NCBI RefSeq assembly: GCF_021130785.1
Contig: NC_060214.1
Coordinates: 2,011,001-2,075,000, forward strand
Direction of reading: 5' to 3'
Source of the DNA: Homalodisca vitripennis
Taxonomy: Eukaryota > Arthropoda > Insecta > Hemiptera > Cicadellidae
Length of the DNA stretch: 64,000 nucleotides
Shown here: positions 48,501-53,352 of the stretch, in pieces
Layout: each line of letters opens with the position of its first letter
How positions within the stretch are numbered: position 1 is the first letter of the stretch
The notes under the pieces: model-generated
The model's database searches: none
What the model was told of the DNA's origin: nothing
The model's input: only the letters and a program-made list of their open reading frames with translations
Translations under genes and position numbers: made by a program

Positions 48501-49031
48501 AATAATGATTTTTGACCAATTCAAAATTCACCCTTCCTTAAAATATAACAATTCTTTTGACCCAAACTTTTATATACAAATTTTAATATTTATTTTATTT
48601 TTAACTAAAAAAATCTTGAATTAAGTTTTATTCAACTGATAGTTTTAAATTGTAAAATATTTATATTATTTCAAATTGTTGATTCACACGACAATGGCAT
48701 CTTTGATGTCGAAAGGCCTCGTGTTAAAAAATAAAATGATTGGATAATTGTGACTTTTTCTTTTATCAAATAATAGAAAACAAGAGAGTGTATATAAAAC
48801 ACGTATGCCTGGGTTGTTGCAGTGGAGGCCAGCGTGCAGTACCGCCATGCGTGGAAGCTGAGCGGGGAAAATGACCCAGCGTTGGGGTTCAAACTGGCCT
48901 TCAACCAGGTGAAGGCCAAACGGTACGCTGACGCCATCGGCACGTGCCAGGCGGTGCTGAAGCTGAACCCAGACTACCCTCGGATCCGCAAGGAGATCCT
49001 AGACAAGGCTGTGAGCCACTTGCGCACTTAG
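18300..49031 (+). CDS. TTC21B: TTC21B / IFT139 orthologue, 15 exons, N-terminus outside window
   Basis: Tetratricopeptide-repeat subunit of intraflagellar transport complex A, which acts in retrograde transport and in delivery of membrane cargo into cilia. In insects it would be expected to matter mainly in ciliated sensory neurons. Fifteen exons (listed separately) splice to about 1035 residues made almost wholly of TPR helix pairs, and they align colinearly with vertebrate TTC21B from about residue 165-180 to the C-terminus. Landmarks are [14 protein letters not shown] in exon 4, [10 protein letters not shown] and [12 protein letters not shown] in exon 8, [19 protein letters not shown] in exon 13, and [15 protein letters not shown] with [10 protein letters not shown] in exon 15. 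Every intron is GT-AG and phases agree at every junction except for one extra base in exon 4. The roughly 170 N-terminal residues were not found in the 18 kb upstream. Vertebrate TTC21B is about 1316 residues, so the part seen is somewhat shorter than the same span there. Confidence 0.95.
18519..19774 (+). other. 5' part of large intron, no gene seen
   Basis: AT-rich sequence after the exon 1 donor. No conserved ORF or repeat was recognised here before the LINE that begins near 19.78 kb. Confidence 0.6.
19775..22510 (+). mobile_element. LINE A, 5' part (CR1/L2/Jockey group), interrupted
   Basis: Non-LTR retrotransposon in sense orientation in the intron. 19801-20040 is probably the tail of ORF1. 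From about 20045 a broken ORF2 reads as an APE-type endonuclease (GGGVAIL near 20260, YRTP near 20410, GDFNIN near 20510, SDHDAQ near 20700), followed by a reverse transcriptase in one open frame at 20524-22230. RT blocks include [34 protein letters not shown] and the catalytic FADD in place of the usual YADD. Frameshifts lie near 20190 and 22225. The frame resumes with [20 protein letters not shown] and stops abruptly at 22510 inside the codons for HAHIQ, where LINE B is inserted. The 3' end of the same element is at 28318-28870. The 5' end looks truncated. Confidence 0.85.
20524..22230 (+). pseudogene. LINE A endonuclease/reverse transcriptase, frameshifted
   Basis: 568 codons open, from the last part of the endonuclease domain through the palm of the reverse transcriptase. 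Residues 430-480 carry the first catalytic aspartate (MDLSKAFDS). QGSILGPLL follows, then LFADDSNLI near residue 540 with the catalytic Asp pair. The frame ends by shift at KITNIFH, 100 bases before the next in-frame segment (22334-22510). The upstream endonuclease half lies in the same frame from about 20200 but has no start codon of its own, so this long ORF is a fragment of ORF2 and not a complete gene. Confidence 0.85.
23300..23370 (+). repeat. tRNA-like A-box/B-box patch in LINE B 5' region
   Basis: TAGCTGAGTGG at 23305-23315 resembles a pol III A box, and GGTTCAAATAC at 23349-23359 resembles a B box with changed last bases. The spacing is right for a tRNA or tRNA-derived SINE head. No good acceptor stem was seen. 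It could be a decayed SINE or tRNA pseudogene captured in the 5' UTR. Confidence 0.4.
23516..24790 (+). CDS. LINE B ORF1: PHD finger, coiled coil, SGNH/GDSL-like esterase
   Basis: 424 residues, the one intact ORF of this element. Residues about 12-65 form a PHD-type zinc finger: the order CPCGKC, C..C, WHHLEC and WSCSKC gives C4HC3 spacing. Residues about 85-145 are charged and heptad-like, probably a coiled coil. From about residue 222 an SGNH hydrolase-like domain begins, with LLCADSHG as block I (nucleophile Ser), [10 protein letters not shown] as block III, and [16 protein letters not shown] near residue 370 supplying the catalytic His. The C-terminus is proline-rich. ORF1 proteins with PHD and esterase modules are known in CR1/L2-clade LINEs, where they are thought to bind nucleic acid or membranes. 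The likely start is the second methionine (MDKKIK, 23534) rather than 23516. I infer a role in RNP formation only from the family. Confidence 0.82.
   Translation: MITIIRMDKKIKCPCGKCLKNISKSCKAVLCRNSCLQWHHLECTDLTENDFKEIKNSNIRWSCSKCIAALNAIDSECEDVDEVDCNLALTEELKNMNLMIKSLSADLDEAQKKIIQLREEKTILQNIVLQKEEDFIKLKESITKKNCKKTNYVERRASLPLTMGDFIQPKANKREIKLTASTTEMDFSLVSANRFQPLATNNEENDTNSQNSKQVCNKKINKILLCADSHGKDVAWHLNKLHHSSSAIGFVRPGGRSKQVLNMENIESEIQGAKDILVMICGTNDVARNESQEALNCISDTLQQCKEKNVVLVDLPNRYDLANWSCVNEETRRTNSALKDLMSTHKNLKIVEASRAEREMHTRQGMHFNTKGKQWLAEQIITAIQEFNLEQPIASAGGRQLSPRLRDLTTQEGNGQPPPPGTSP
24880..27707 (+). pseudogene. LINE B ORF2: APE endonuclease plus reverse transcriptase, frameshifted
   Basis: Pieces in shifting frames give a whole ORF2. 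The endonuclease (from about 24885, then 25002-25607) has [27 protein letters not shown] where GDFN is usual, and GLSDHNAI. A linker covers 25642-26184. The RT (26198-26914) has [46 protein letters not shown] and LYADDTTA with the catalytic Asp pair. The C-terminal region (26982-27707) has [22 protein letters not shown] and NTRNNN, and ends at [12 protein letters not shown]. Breaks lie near 25015, 25600, 26175 and 26915. Substitution of the GDFN motif suggests the endonuclease was already damaged. All other expected motifs are present, so degradation is modest. Confidence 0.86.
27708..28317 (+). repeat. LINE B 3' UTR with AT-rich minisatellite, two hairpins and (CATT)n tail
   Basis: 27830-27975 holds repeats of tttattgtttta/taattt type. 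Two hairpins follow: ACCAGC-ata-GCTGGT at 28243-28257, and directly after it a 10-bp perfect stem at 28258-28279 with a GT loop. Then come tgacaataaa and five to six CATT units. A structured 3' end plus a short microsatellite tail is the usual recognition signal for reverse transcription in CR1/L2-type LINEs. Confidence 0.8.
28318..28870 (+). mobile_element. LINE A, 3' part
   Basis: Resumes LINE A exactly in frame after LINE B: the codons continue [12 protein letters not shown], then [22 protein letters not shown], and finish at [12 protein letters not shown] with a stop at 28768. This is the usual C-terminal region of CR1/Jockey-group ORF2. The 3' UTR is short and ends in ataaataaagatattaaat followed by 13 As near 28857-28869. 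Confidence 0.85.
28918..29290 (+). repeat. 100/107-bp tandem repeat upstream of exon 2
   Basis: About 3.7 copies of a unit beginning caattatgtaagaactgt, at 28918, 29018, 29125 and 29225. Copy 2 carries a 7-base insertion. Copies 1 and 3 share gtgtgcatttta and copies 2 and 4 share gtgtgaatttta, so the array grew as a dimer of about 207 bp. It ends about 75 bases before the exon 2 acceptor. Confidence 0.9.
29364..29546 (+). CDS. TTC21B: TTC21B exon 2
   Basis: 61 codons, phase 0/0. Acceptor tgtag then GTGAGG; donor ACACAG then gttggt. It encodes [20 protein letters not shown] and [19 protein letters not shown], the TPR region after exon 1. The vertebrate match has CREGDIEKAS and a CGR motif at the same place. 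The exon is strongly GC-rich against its flanks. Confidence 0.93.
29547..30060 (+). other. Intron 2, 5' part, no gene seen
   Basis: AT-rich. No ORF, repeat or splice-flanked segment was recognised before the minus-strand LINE fragment. Confidence 0.55.
30060..31000 (-). mobile_element. LINE fragment, RT C-terminal half (CR1/Jockey group), antisense in intron 2
   Basis: Reading the minus strand from about 31000 down gives [19 protein letters not shown] (RT catalytic Asp pair), then [37 protein letters not shown] and [12 protein letters not shown]. This is the C-terminal ORF2 region typical of insect CR1/Jockey-group elements. It is broken by several frameshifts; the longest clean stretch is 30281-30493. 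The sequence 5' of the catalytic motif is missing, so the copy is 5' truncated. The 3' UTR runs to about 30060. Confidence 0.8.
31459..31635 (+). CDS. TTC21B: TTC21B exon 3
   Basis: 59 codons, phase 0/0, donor CTCAGCAG then gtatat. It encodes [20 protein letters not shown], then [20 protein letters not shown]. Two acceptors 9 bases apart are possible: gatag before 31450, which adds ATQ, and cacag before 31459. The second gives the cleaner fit to the vertebrate protein because ATQ already ends exon 2. Both keep frame. Confidence 0.9.
31707..31765. repeat. Intronic hairpin, 14-bp perfect inverted repeat
   Basis: Arms 31707-31720 (GTCCAGTTGGTCAA) and 31752-31765 are exact reverse complements. 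The loop contains a second small stem (ttacc/ggtaa). It starts about 70 bases after the exon 3 donor. Confidence 0.8.
31770..33108 (+). other. Intron 3, no gene seen
   Basis: AT-rich with A/T runs. Near 31858 a short motif (gacgacaccagcggaaaatg) resembles the PLE terminal motifs found elsewhere in the window, but without enough context to call an element. Confidence 0.5.
33121..33328 (+). CDS. TTC21B: TTC21B exon 4 with one-base frameshift
   Basis: Encodes [39 protein letters not shown], then after a shift [24 protein letters not shown]. The donor is GACACT then gtgagt. In the upstream frame a TAG appears at 33262-33264. The conserved reading resumes at TAC, 33257, in the +1 frame, so one base is in excess between about 33247 and 33256. 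The exon is 208 bases where 207 would keep phase 0. Two acceptors 12 bases apart exist: ctacag before 33109, adding VTQQ, and cagcag before 33121. The second fits the family better. The rest of the gene is intact, so a sequence error or a polymorphism is at least as likely as a dead gene. Confidence 0.88.
33329..34385 (+). other. Intron 4, no gene seen
   Basis: About 1.06 kb without recognisable coding or repeat content. The 3' end has two nearby AGs, at 34376 and 34385. Confidence 0.5.
34386..34583 (+). CDS. TTC21B: TTC21B exon 5
   Basis: 66 codons, phase 0/0. Acceptor ttgcag; donor GCTCAG then gtacaa. It encodes [35 protein letters not shown] and [15 protein letters not shown]. The last block matches the vertebrate ADAHLLLAQVYLSQ. 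About a dozen residues found in vertebrates at the exon 4/5 border are absent. GC content is very high. Confidence 0.93.
34584..35402 (+). other. Intron 5, no gene seen
   Basis: AT-rich, nothing recognised. Confidence 0.5.
35403..35568 (+). CDS. TTC21B: TTC21B exon 6
   Basis: 166 bases, phase 0 in and phase 1 out. Acceptor gttgcag; donor AACAAAG then gtcagt. It encodes [20 protein letters not shown] and [19 protein letters not shown], aligned to the vertebrate SLELCLSYDFKVRDYPLYH block, one of the most conserved parts of IFT139. Confidence 0.94.
35569..36668 (+). other. Intron 6, no gene seen
   Basis: About 1.1 kb of AT-rich sequence with no conserved ORF. A 118-residue antisense ORF overlapping its end and exon 7 shows no family resemblance. 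Confidence 0.5.
36669..36916 (+). CDS. TTC21B: TTC21B exon 7
   Basis: 248 bases, phase 1 in and phase 0 out. Acceptor cttgtag; donor CTGCAG then gtgagt. It encodes [20 protein letters not shown], then EESR-like [20 protein letters not shown], then [17 protein letters not shown], matching the vertebrate RVTIANADLALAQGDIERA and AEQPYFIE block. The 3' third of this exon and its donor are repeated downstream in tandem. Confidence 0.93.
36917..37760 (+). repeat. 182-bp tandem array copying the exon 7 end and its donor site
   Basis: Exact-looking 182-base units with donors (CTGCAG|gtgagt) at 36917, 37099, 37281, 37463 and 37645. Each unit has a 64-base intron-like part ending in the pyrimidine-rich acceptor cttcccactccag, then a 118-base segment copied from exon 7. 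The copy lacks 25 bases of the true exon, lost between two ggagagt repeats. The four complete segments are 36981-37098, 37163-37280, 37345-37462 and 37527-37644. The fifth breaks off near 37750. Because 118 is not a multiple of 3, including any of them shifts the frame and soon meets a stop. Confidence 0.92.
38134..38274 (+). CDS. TTC21B: TTC21B exon 8
   Basis: 47 codons, phase 0/0. Acceptor gtggtcag; donor ATCCAG then gtgaga. It encodes [38 protein letters not shown] and AYMAIQ. This joins exactly to the end of exon 7 (EPYFLQ) as in the vertebrate protein, which shows that the tandem units between them must be skipped in the full-length mRNA. Confidence 0.95.
38309..38410 (+). repeat. Degenerate ~25-bp repeat after exon 8
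   Basis: Four to five loose copies of agattcnanaatngatcaac just downstream of the exon 8 donor. A short AG dinucleotide run lies further on at about 38738-38757. Confidence 0.6.
39664..40238 (+). repeat. 67-bp minisatellite in intron 8
   Basis: About seven clear copies of a 67-base unit containing gaattccttgactaag, aaataaatggtacaattc and tgagcattgagatggg, plus degenerate copies on the left side. The central copies are nearly identical. Long antisense ORFs across it are a by-product of the repeat. Confidence 0.9.
40792..40930 (+). CDS. TTC21B: TTC21B exon 9
   Basis: 139 bases, phase 0 in and phase 1 out. Acceptor cattgtag; donor GATGCTG then gtgaga. It encodes [20 protein letters not shown] and [20 protein letters not shown], matching the vertebrate EPEEAIVAYEQAL and GKALIKTHNYSMAITYYE TPRs. 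Confidence 0.95.
41089..41204 (+). CDS. TTC21B: TTC21B exon 10
   Basis: 116 bases, phase 1 in and phase 0 out. Acceptor tgttgtag; donor GCCAAG then gtaaag. It encodes [20 protein letters not shown] and [14 protein letters not shown], the counterpart of vertebrate YDLAELLLKLKWYDKAEKV. The preceding intron is only 158 bases. Confidence 0.94.
41205..42337 (+). other. Intron 10, no gene seen
   Basis: AT-rich, no recognised element. Short ORFs near 41825 and 42244 show no family signal. Confidence 0.5.
42338..42568 (+). CDS. TTC21B: TTC21B exon 11
   Basis: 77 codons, phase 0/0. Acceptor tgtacag; donor ATGCAG then gtactt. It encodes [40 protein letters not shown] and [25 protein letters not shown]. 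The vertebrate match is the block with [21 protein letters not shown] and LELARLYLAQ. A long vertebrate linker here is shorter in this species. Confidence 0.94.
42569..43344 (+). other. Intron 11, 5' part, no gene seen
   Basis: AT-rich, then a slightly more GC-rich patch at 43130-43300 with short repeats of ggtcaga-tgatcag type. No gene recognised. Confidence 0.45.
43345..44356 (+). mobile_element. 5'-truncated LINE (CR1/Jockey group) in intron 11
   Basis: Only the ORF2 C-terminus survives, in broken frames: [20 protein letters not shown] and [19 protein letters not shown], then at 43454-43747 [20 protein letters not shown] and [10 protein letters not shown], followed by [11 protein letters not shown] in another frame. 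The long AT-rich 3' UTR ends in gacaataaagat followed by the heptamer tail ttcttgattcttgactcttga at 44331-44356. The same tail type closes the element at 3086-4213, and the 3' UTR is copied in reverse at 8090-8325. Confidence 0.82.
44357..44981 (+). other. Intron 11, 3' part, no gene seen
   Basis: No recognised feature. Repeated words such as ctctaaattctct occur near 44430-44490. Confidence 0.45.
44982..45270 (+). CDS. TTC21B: TTC21B exon 12
   Basis: 289 bases, phase 0 in and phase 1 out. Acceptor actgcag; donor TGCACCG then gtaact. It encodes [40 protein letters not shown] and [26 protein letters not shown]. The vertebrate match has QSDQDNEAATMMMADLMFR and the following TPR. GC content is extreme for this window. 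Confidence 0.95.
45271..46403 (+). other. Intron 12, no gene seen
   Basis: AT-rich, homopolymer runs near 46010-46040. No element recognised. Confidence 0.5.
46404..46713 (+). CDS. TTC21B: TTC21B exon 13
   Basis: 310 bases, phase 1 in and phase 2 out. Acceptor ctgtgcag; donor AACCTCAG then gtgaga. It encodes [39 protein letters not shown], an acidic variable loop, and [20 protein letters not shown]. This is the signature IFT139 segment that in vertebrates reads [20 protein letters not shown] and WGQNALYNMIEICL. Confidence 0.96.
46714..47574 (+). other. Intron 13, no gene seen
   Basis: About 0.86 kb AT-rich sequence without recognised features. Confidence 0.5.
47575..47849 (+). CDS. TTC21B: TTC21B exon 14
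   Basis: 275 bases, phase 2 in and phase 1 out. Acceptor gtttag; donor AAATATT then gtaagt. It encodes [60 protein letters not shown] and [20 protein letters not shown]. The vertebrate match has TPRARNQLKRIAK, KSWLLLADIYIQ and LRHNRSCCKAYEYMG. Confidence 0.96.
48219..48780 (+). mobile_element. PLE 3' fragment with GIY-YIG endonuclease in last intron
   Basis: From 48341 one frame reads [20 protein letters not shown], then KKRFKEL, ending at a stop near 48505. GIY then YVG 11 residues later, with QT and an Arg after it, is the start of a GIY-YIG endonuclease as found at the C-terminus of Penelope-like elements. The reverse transcriptase half is absent. A perfect 25-bp inverted repeat flanks it (48243-48267 and 48756-48780). 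The segment 48680-48754 matches a stretch of the inverted-repeat arm at 54271-54350. The right end lies 42 bases before exon 15. Confidence 0.8.
48823..49031 (+). CDS. TTC21B: TTC21B last exon (15) and stop
   Basis: 209 bases, phase 1 in, ending at TAG 49029-49031. Acceptor ttgttgcag. It encodes [40 protein letters not shown] and [28 protein letters not shown], in step with the vertebrate C-terminus (KLAFNYLKAKRYVDSI, RKDILDKARASLRP). Confidence 0.97.
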
Positions 49032-49104
49032 TCACTCGCCGCAACTCGAAGGTACTCAGTCCAGTCATGTATCCATCAGCACTCACATTGTATTCTTCAG
49101 TTAA

Positions 49105-50891
49105 CCCTGGAACTGGCCATCATTTTTCCCAAAATGGCAGGCACTTTTTGGTGATTTTGTAAGGGTTTTGTATTTTAATCACTGCTCATCTATTTTTTAA
49201 GATAAAAACATTTTAAAAACATCAATGTCTTTAGAAATAAATGCAGTTTCCCAAAAAAATATTAAAGGTTGAATCATTTAATGTATTTTTATTTTTTTTA
49301 CAGATTAACGTAAAAATATTAGTAAAGAATAAATTTTTCTCAAAATGTATAGCACCCTCTCAGGTAATATGAAAGTTTTTAGAATAATTCTAAAATATAC
49401 AAAAGTTTGCTTATATACCTCAATTACAAATTACAAAAAATATATTTAGGTAAAAGAAGTTTATTGGTACTTTTGAACAATATATCTATAAAAACTACAA
49501 AATCTGAAAAAAGTTTGTATAGCACTATTATGTATACCATTTTGACATTTTGGAATCTATTGGATGAACAAATATTTTTTTCTAAGAGATAAATATATTT
49601 AGAAGAGAAAAATATGACATTTATAGAAGTTTACATTGTATAAGATATTTTTATATGGGAACAAACTTTTTTTTTAAATTTTTACAAAAGTCAAAATTGT
49701 GAAATAAATGCCTAACTTTTTTAGCTAACAATTTTCTTTTCATCCAAATATTATTTATAAAGATAGTACGTTTATTGAAGTTTACAAAAATGTACAACAA
49801 TGTATTTTTATTTATATTATTTTTTTGTTAAAAAAATAAAACAAGCGACGGTCATAGAAATAAAACGCTAATACCTTCAGAAAAAGTAAAAAAAAACTTT
49901 TTCACTTTTATAATAAATACCTTTGCATAAATTTAAATCAAAATTTAATTTTAATTAAAATTAAATTTTCTACAAAATTATAAAACACTGAACCTACGTG
50001 AACATAGGCTTATTTTCAGTTTCACAAAAATCCAACCTGTTCCCTAAAACTTAACCTAACCTCTACATTTTTCACTTCACTAATTAAAAAAAAACAATAA
50101 ACAAACTTTTATTTATACACACTAAATAACGAAATGTCTAAAATATCCTAATAAATAGCAAGCAATACACTAATACCGGCAATGGCGTAATAACAACAAA
50201 GATATCAACATGGCAACCATGCGATGCGTTGTTCTTCTCTACTGGCTGAGTCGGTGATTGCGCAACAGAACAAAAATAAAATACTAGTTCATAGTCTTCG
50301 TTGTCTATTATACTGTTGCTTAGAGCATTTCTTCTTCTTTGTTTTGATATGATTTTCACTATTTCCAGACAACGATAAAGTAACAAAAATAACAAAATTT
50401 AATGAAGCTATTTTCGACGCATTAGGCATTTTGGGATTTTACAAAACACGAGCTTTTCAAACGCTTATTTTATAAACATTAATTTTCCTACTGGCTATTG
50501 AAAAGATGTTTCTGAAAGCCAAGAATACACTGTTTTCAATGACGACACTTACGATCGTGTAGAACGTAAACTCACGATAGGGAATTTTTACAAACATACG
50601 GTAATTTTAGCGTATTCGGAAATTACGCAAACAAATGGCAATCGGAAATGTGAACATCCAAGTTTAGAATTTTATAATGAAAGATTTAACTTAACTATAG
50701 AGCGTTTTATGGTATAATATGAAACCTTGAATCTTTATCTTTAGATTTACGTATGTTTTACTTCAAACAAAGTAAAAATAGACTTGCTGTGAGAGATAAT
50801 ATTACGACATAGTTAATGCGTCGAAAATAGCTTAGTGCCATTTTGAAACTGTAGTTAATGCGTCGATAATCGCTTAAAGCCAGTTGCAGGG
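49105..50891. mobile_element. piggyBac-type MITE (TTAA duplication) just after TTC21B
   Basis: TTAA at 49101-49104 and 50892-50895 flank a 1787-base AT-rich element. The ends are CCCTGGAACTGGC on the left and, as reverse complement on the right, CCCTGCAACTGGC: 12 of 13 bases agree. TTAA targets with CCCT...AGGG ends are the mark of the piggyBac superfamily. No transposase ORF is present. Inside near the right end lie a 19-bp inverted pair (50406-50424 and 50814-50832) and a second copy of the taatgcgtcga word at about 50860. It begins only 70 bases after the stop codon. Confidence 0.8.
49236..49241 (+). promoter_or_regulatory. TTC21B: Candidate poly(A) signal for TTC21B
   Basis: First AATAAA after the stop codon, 205 bases downstream and inside the left part of the piggyBac-type MITE. 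Other AATAAA words follow, so the choice is only positional. Confidence 0.35.
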
Positions 50892-50895
50892 TTAA

Positions 50896-53085
50896 CGTTC
50901 ATGTGTATATAACCATTAAAACTTGGCACTGGTGTTTTATTCTTCTTTGACTTTTCTTTATTTTTCCCCTCCCCCTTCATATTCATTTCCATCTTTTTCA
51001 GATGTGATTTTTTAGAGTAATGTAGTCCATGTTTACATCGATGTTACTCACTTTTCATCAATGTTAAGTTTGGAGCACAAACATTTTTTAAGTTGCACTT
51101 TTTTAACAATGTGATTTTTATTAATGGAATTTACCCATTTTTATGTTTTTACACTGATGAATCATTTGAATCTTGTCATAATTAGTACAGGGTCGTTATT
51201 TTAAGTAACCCAAACATTGCGAAATAACTAAATGTTATACTTGCTACAGGCTAATAATGAATTGTAATCATATACAATATTTTTATATTTTTTGTTTTGA
51301 GTGAACAACCGTTTTTACCATCAATTTTATTTTGAGCCCTAATAATGGAGTAGTATCTGTGAAATATTTTAGTTTCTTTCACATTATGGCATGGTTGTCA
51401 GAGCATGAGTGGAGCACCTAAATGATTATTCATTGTTTAAATTTACATTAGGGAGTAGAGTACACATTTAAATATAATTATGTTCACAACCCACTGGCTA
51501 CTAATGAAAACAAATGTTACGTATATAAATAAAAATGTATACTCTGGGAGCTATAAAGGGTGTTCAGAAACTCATCGTTTCAAACAAAAAATGTTATATA
51601 AACATAGATAAAGAAATGTCACCACAAAAATTACCTCTAAAATTAGGTTATAATTAATAGGGCTGAAAGCCAAGGATTGTTACTACTAATTGATACAAAG
51701 ATAAACTACCTTACCTTGAAAATTATCTTCTAGGGTCTAATGATTGAAAGAACACACAAAAGTATACATAATTAGAAATTTTGGATTGCACTGCAATCTG
51801 TCTCAACCAGTAGAGAACTTTCTAGTTATCGTACATCCTCTTTACTTTGTTCAAGGAGAGCTAACTAACCATCCTTTTGCATAAGGGATGTATAGTATTA
51901 CCCTCAAAAGTTTTATGAGTGGTCGTCACTTAATATTTTTAACTGGAGCAAATTTCTTAATATGTCTAATTCTTACTGTAAAGAACATCGCCCCACGCTG
52001 CTAGAAAAATAAAACTCAGACAATAATTATTAGACTATTGTTTTTAAAAATAACTTTAATAAATATGATATGTACAGTTATAACATATTTAAAAAATTCT
52101 ACCTACAATTGTTTTATTTTAAAATACATATGTATTACAAAATGTACAATATTAAAATCTATCACAATCGTAGAAATAAATATTTAATAACACAGTTAGT
52201 ATACATTGTACCAACCACTTTCAATGTTTTTACGTATCAAATGAAGTTGGAAGGTAATCGAAATGCATTAGTCTCGTGGTCAACTCTACATAGGAAGAAT
52301 GTTTCATGAAGAAATGTTCTCTTAAATTACAAAAAGTATAACATTGAATTTTGCTGGGTGTTTAGTAGAAAAAAAGAAATCCTGAAGTGTGTTCTTTTGT
52401 TGTATTTTCAATAAATTTTTGTATATTCATTAAATTAATATTAACAAAGATTTTATCAATATTTGAACTTAAAAGTCGGATGGTTGGTATGTGTTTGAGA
52501 TTTGGCACTGTTCTAAAATTCAATGTTATTTGGAAGTAAAGCAAAGTTTACTATAAAACACTTTGCTTTTATTATCTTTGTGATATGCACTAAAAGGCCT
52601 TTAGGAGAACAGATTTTTGTGGAAATCTTTCAAAGAGCATTGCCGTCTTTTATTATTTTGTAACACTTTTCAATATTTGTAGTTAAGGAATAAATTAAAT
52701 ATGTATGGATTGAATTGAACAACGTGGTCACTCTAGAGGTGACTGCCTGTGATGAGTCAGAATTCCGCAATTCTAAAACTTTCCACACACCTTTACGTTG
52801 TGTGTTCCTTACTTTCCTTGATCTGTATATCCCATCTCGGGAACTAAGCTAGCGGTACCTGCAGTCAGTCAGGACAGAGACTCGTATGTATTCTATTGGT
52901 AATCAATCATATTTACTTTTAATTTGCAATAATTTGGTTTGTGTAATTAGAAAGACATTTAGGGGAAAGTGTGTTTCATTACCCTTTTCCGTTAACAAAA
53001 TTTATCAACACTTACATCATTTAGTAGCTAAGCAAAGAGTGATTGGTACGTAGTGGAGCCCAGTATGAATAGACGATGTCAGATG
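50896..53085. other. Intergenic, no gene seen
   Basis: About 2.2 kb AT-rich. At 51557 gggtgttcagaaactc resembles a transposon end, but no partner was found. Nothing else recognised. Confidence 0.5.
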
Positions 53086-53233
53086 TCAGTGTACACTGGC
53101 TGTCAGTTGTGCTGCGGACAGACGAGTGAACTCCTTGTCCGAGAGCATGTGCCATGCACGGCCGAACTTCTGTGAGACCTCCCGCTCTGTGTCCTCGTAC
53201 GAGCGTGAGGCCATGCGTAACCACTCGTAGAAT
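53086..53233 (-). CDS. Possible last exon of a minus-strand gene, HMG-box-like
   Basis: Minus-strand GC-rich stretch after an acceptor-like ttggcag, ending at a TGA (53086-53088). It encodes FYEWLRMASRSYEDTEREVS QKFGRAWHMLSDKEFTRLSA and a short tail. The pattern of an aromatic start, a basic helix, then GRAWHMLSDKEF resembles the second half of an HMG box, but I could not place it in a named gene. Codon content and GC are like the TTC21B exons and unlike the neighbouring repeats, which argues for a real exon. Upstream exons would lie at higher coordinates, where the inverted repeat begins, so the gene may be interrupted or the exon orphaned. Confidence 0.4.
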
Positions 53234-53352
53234 CTGCCAACACGTATACCATTTTTTAATAATTCATGCTTTACCAAACTACCAATTACGTAAAATACTT
53301 GAACGTAAAAAAAATTAAAATTGAATGCAAGTGGAATATTTCTTATATTTTT

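Noticed and set aside
51557..51600. Transposon-end-like gggtgttcagaaactc
   Set aside because: No inverted partner or target duplication found nearby.
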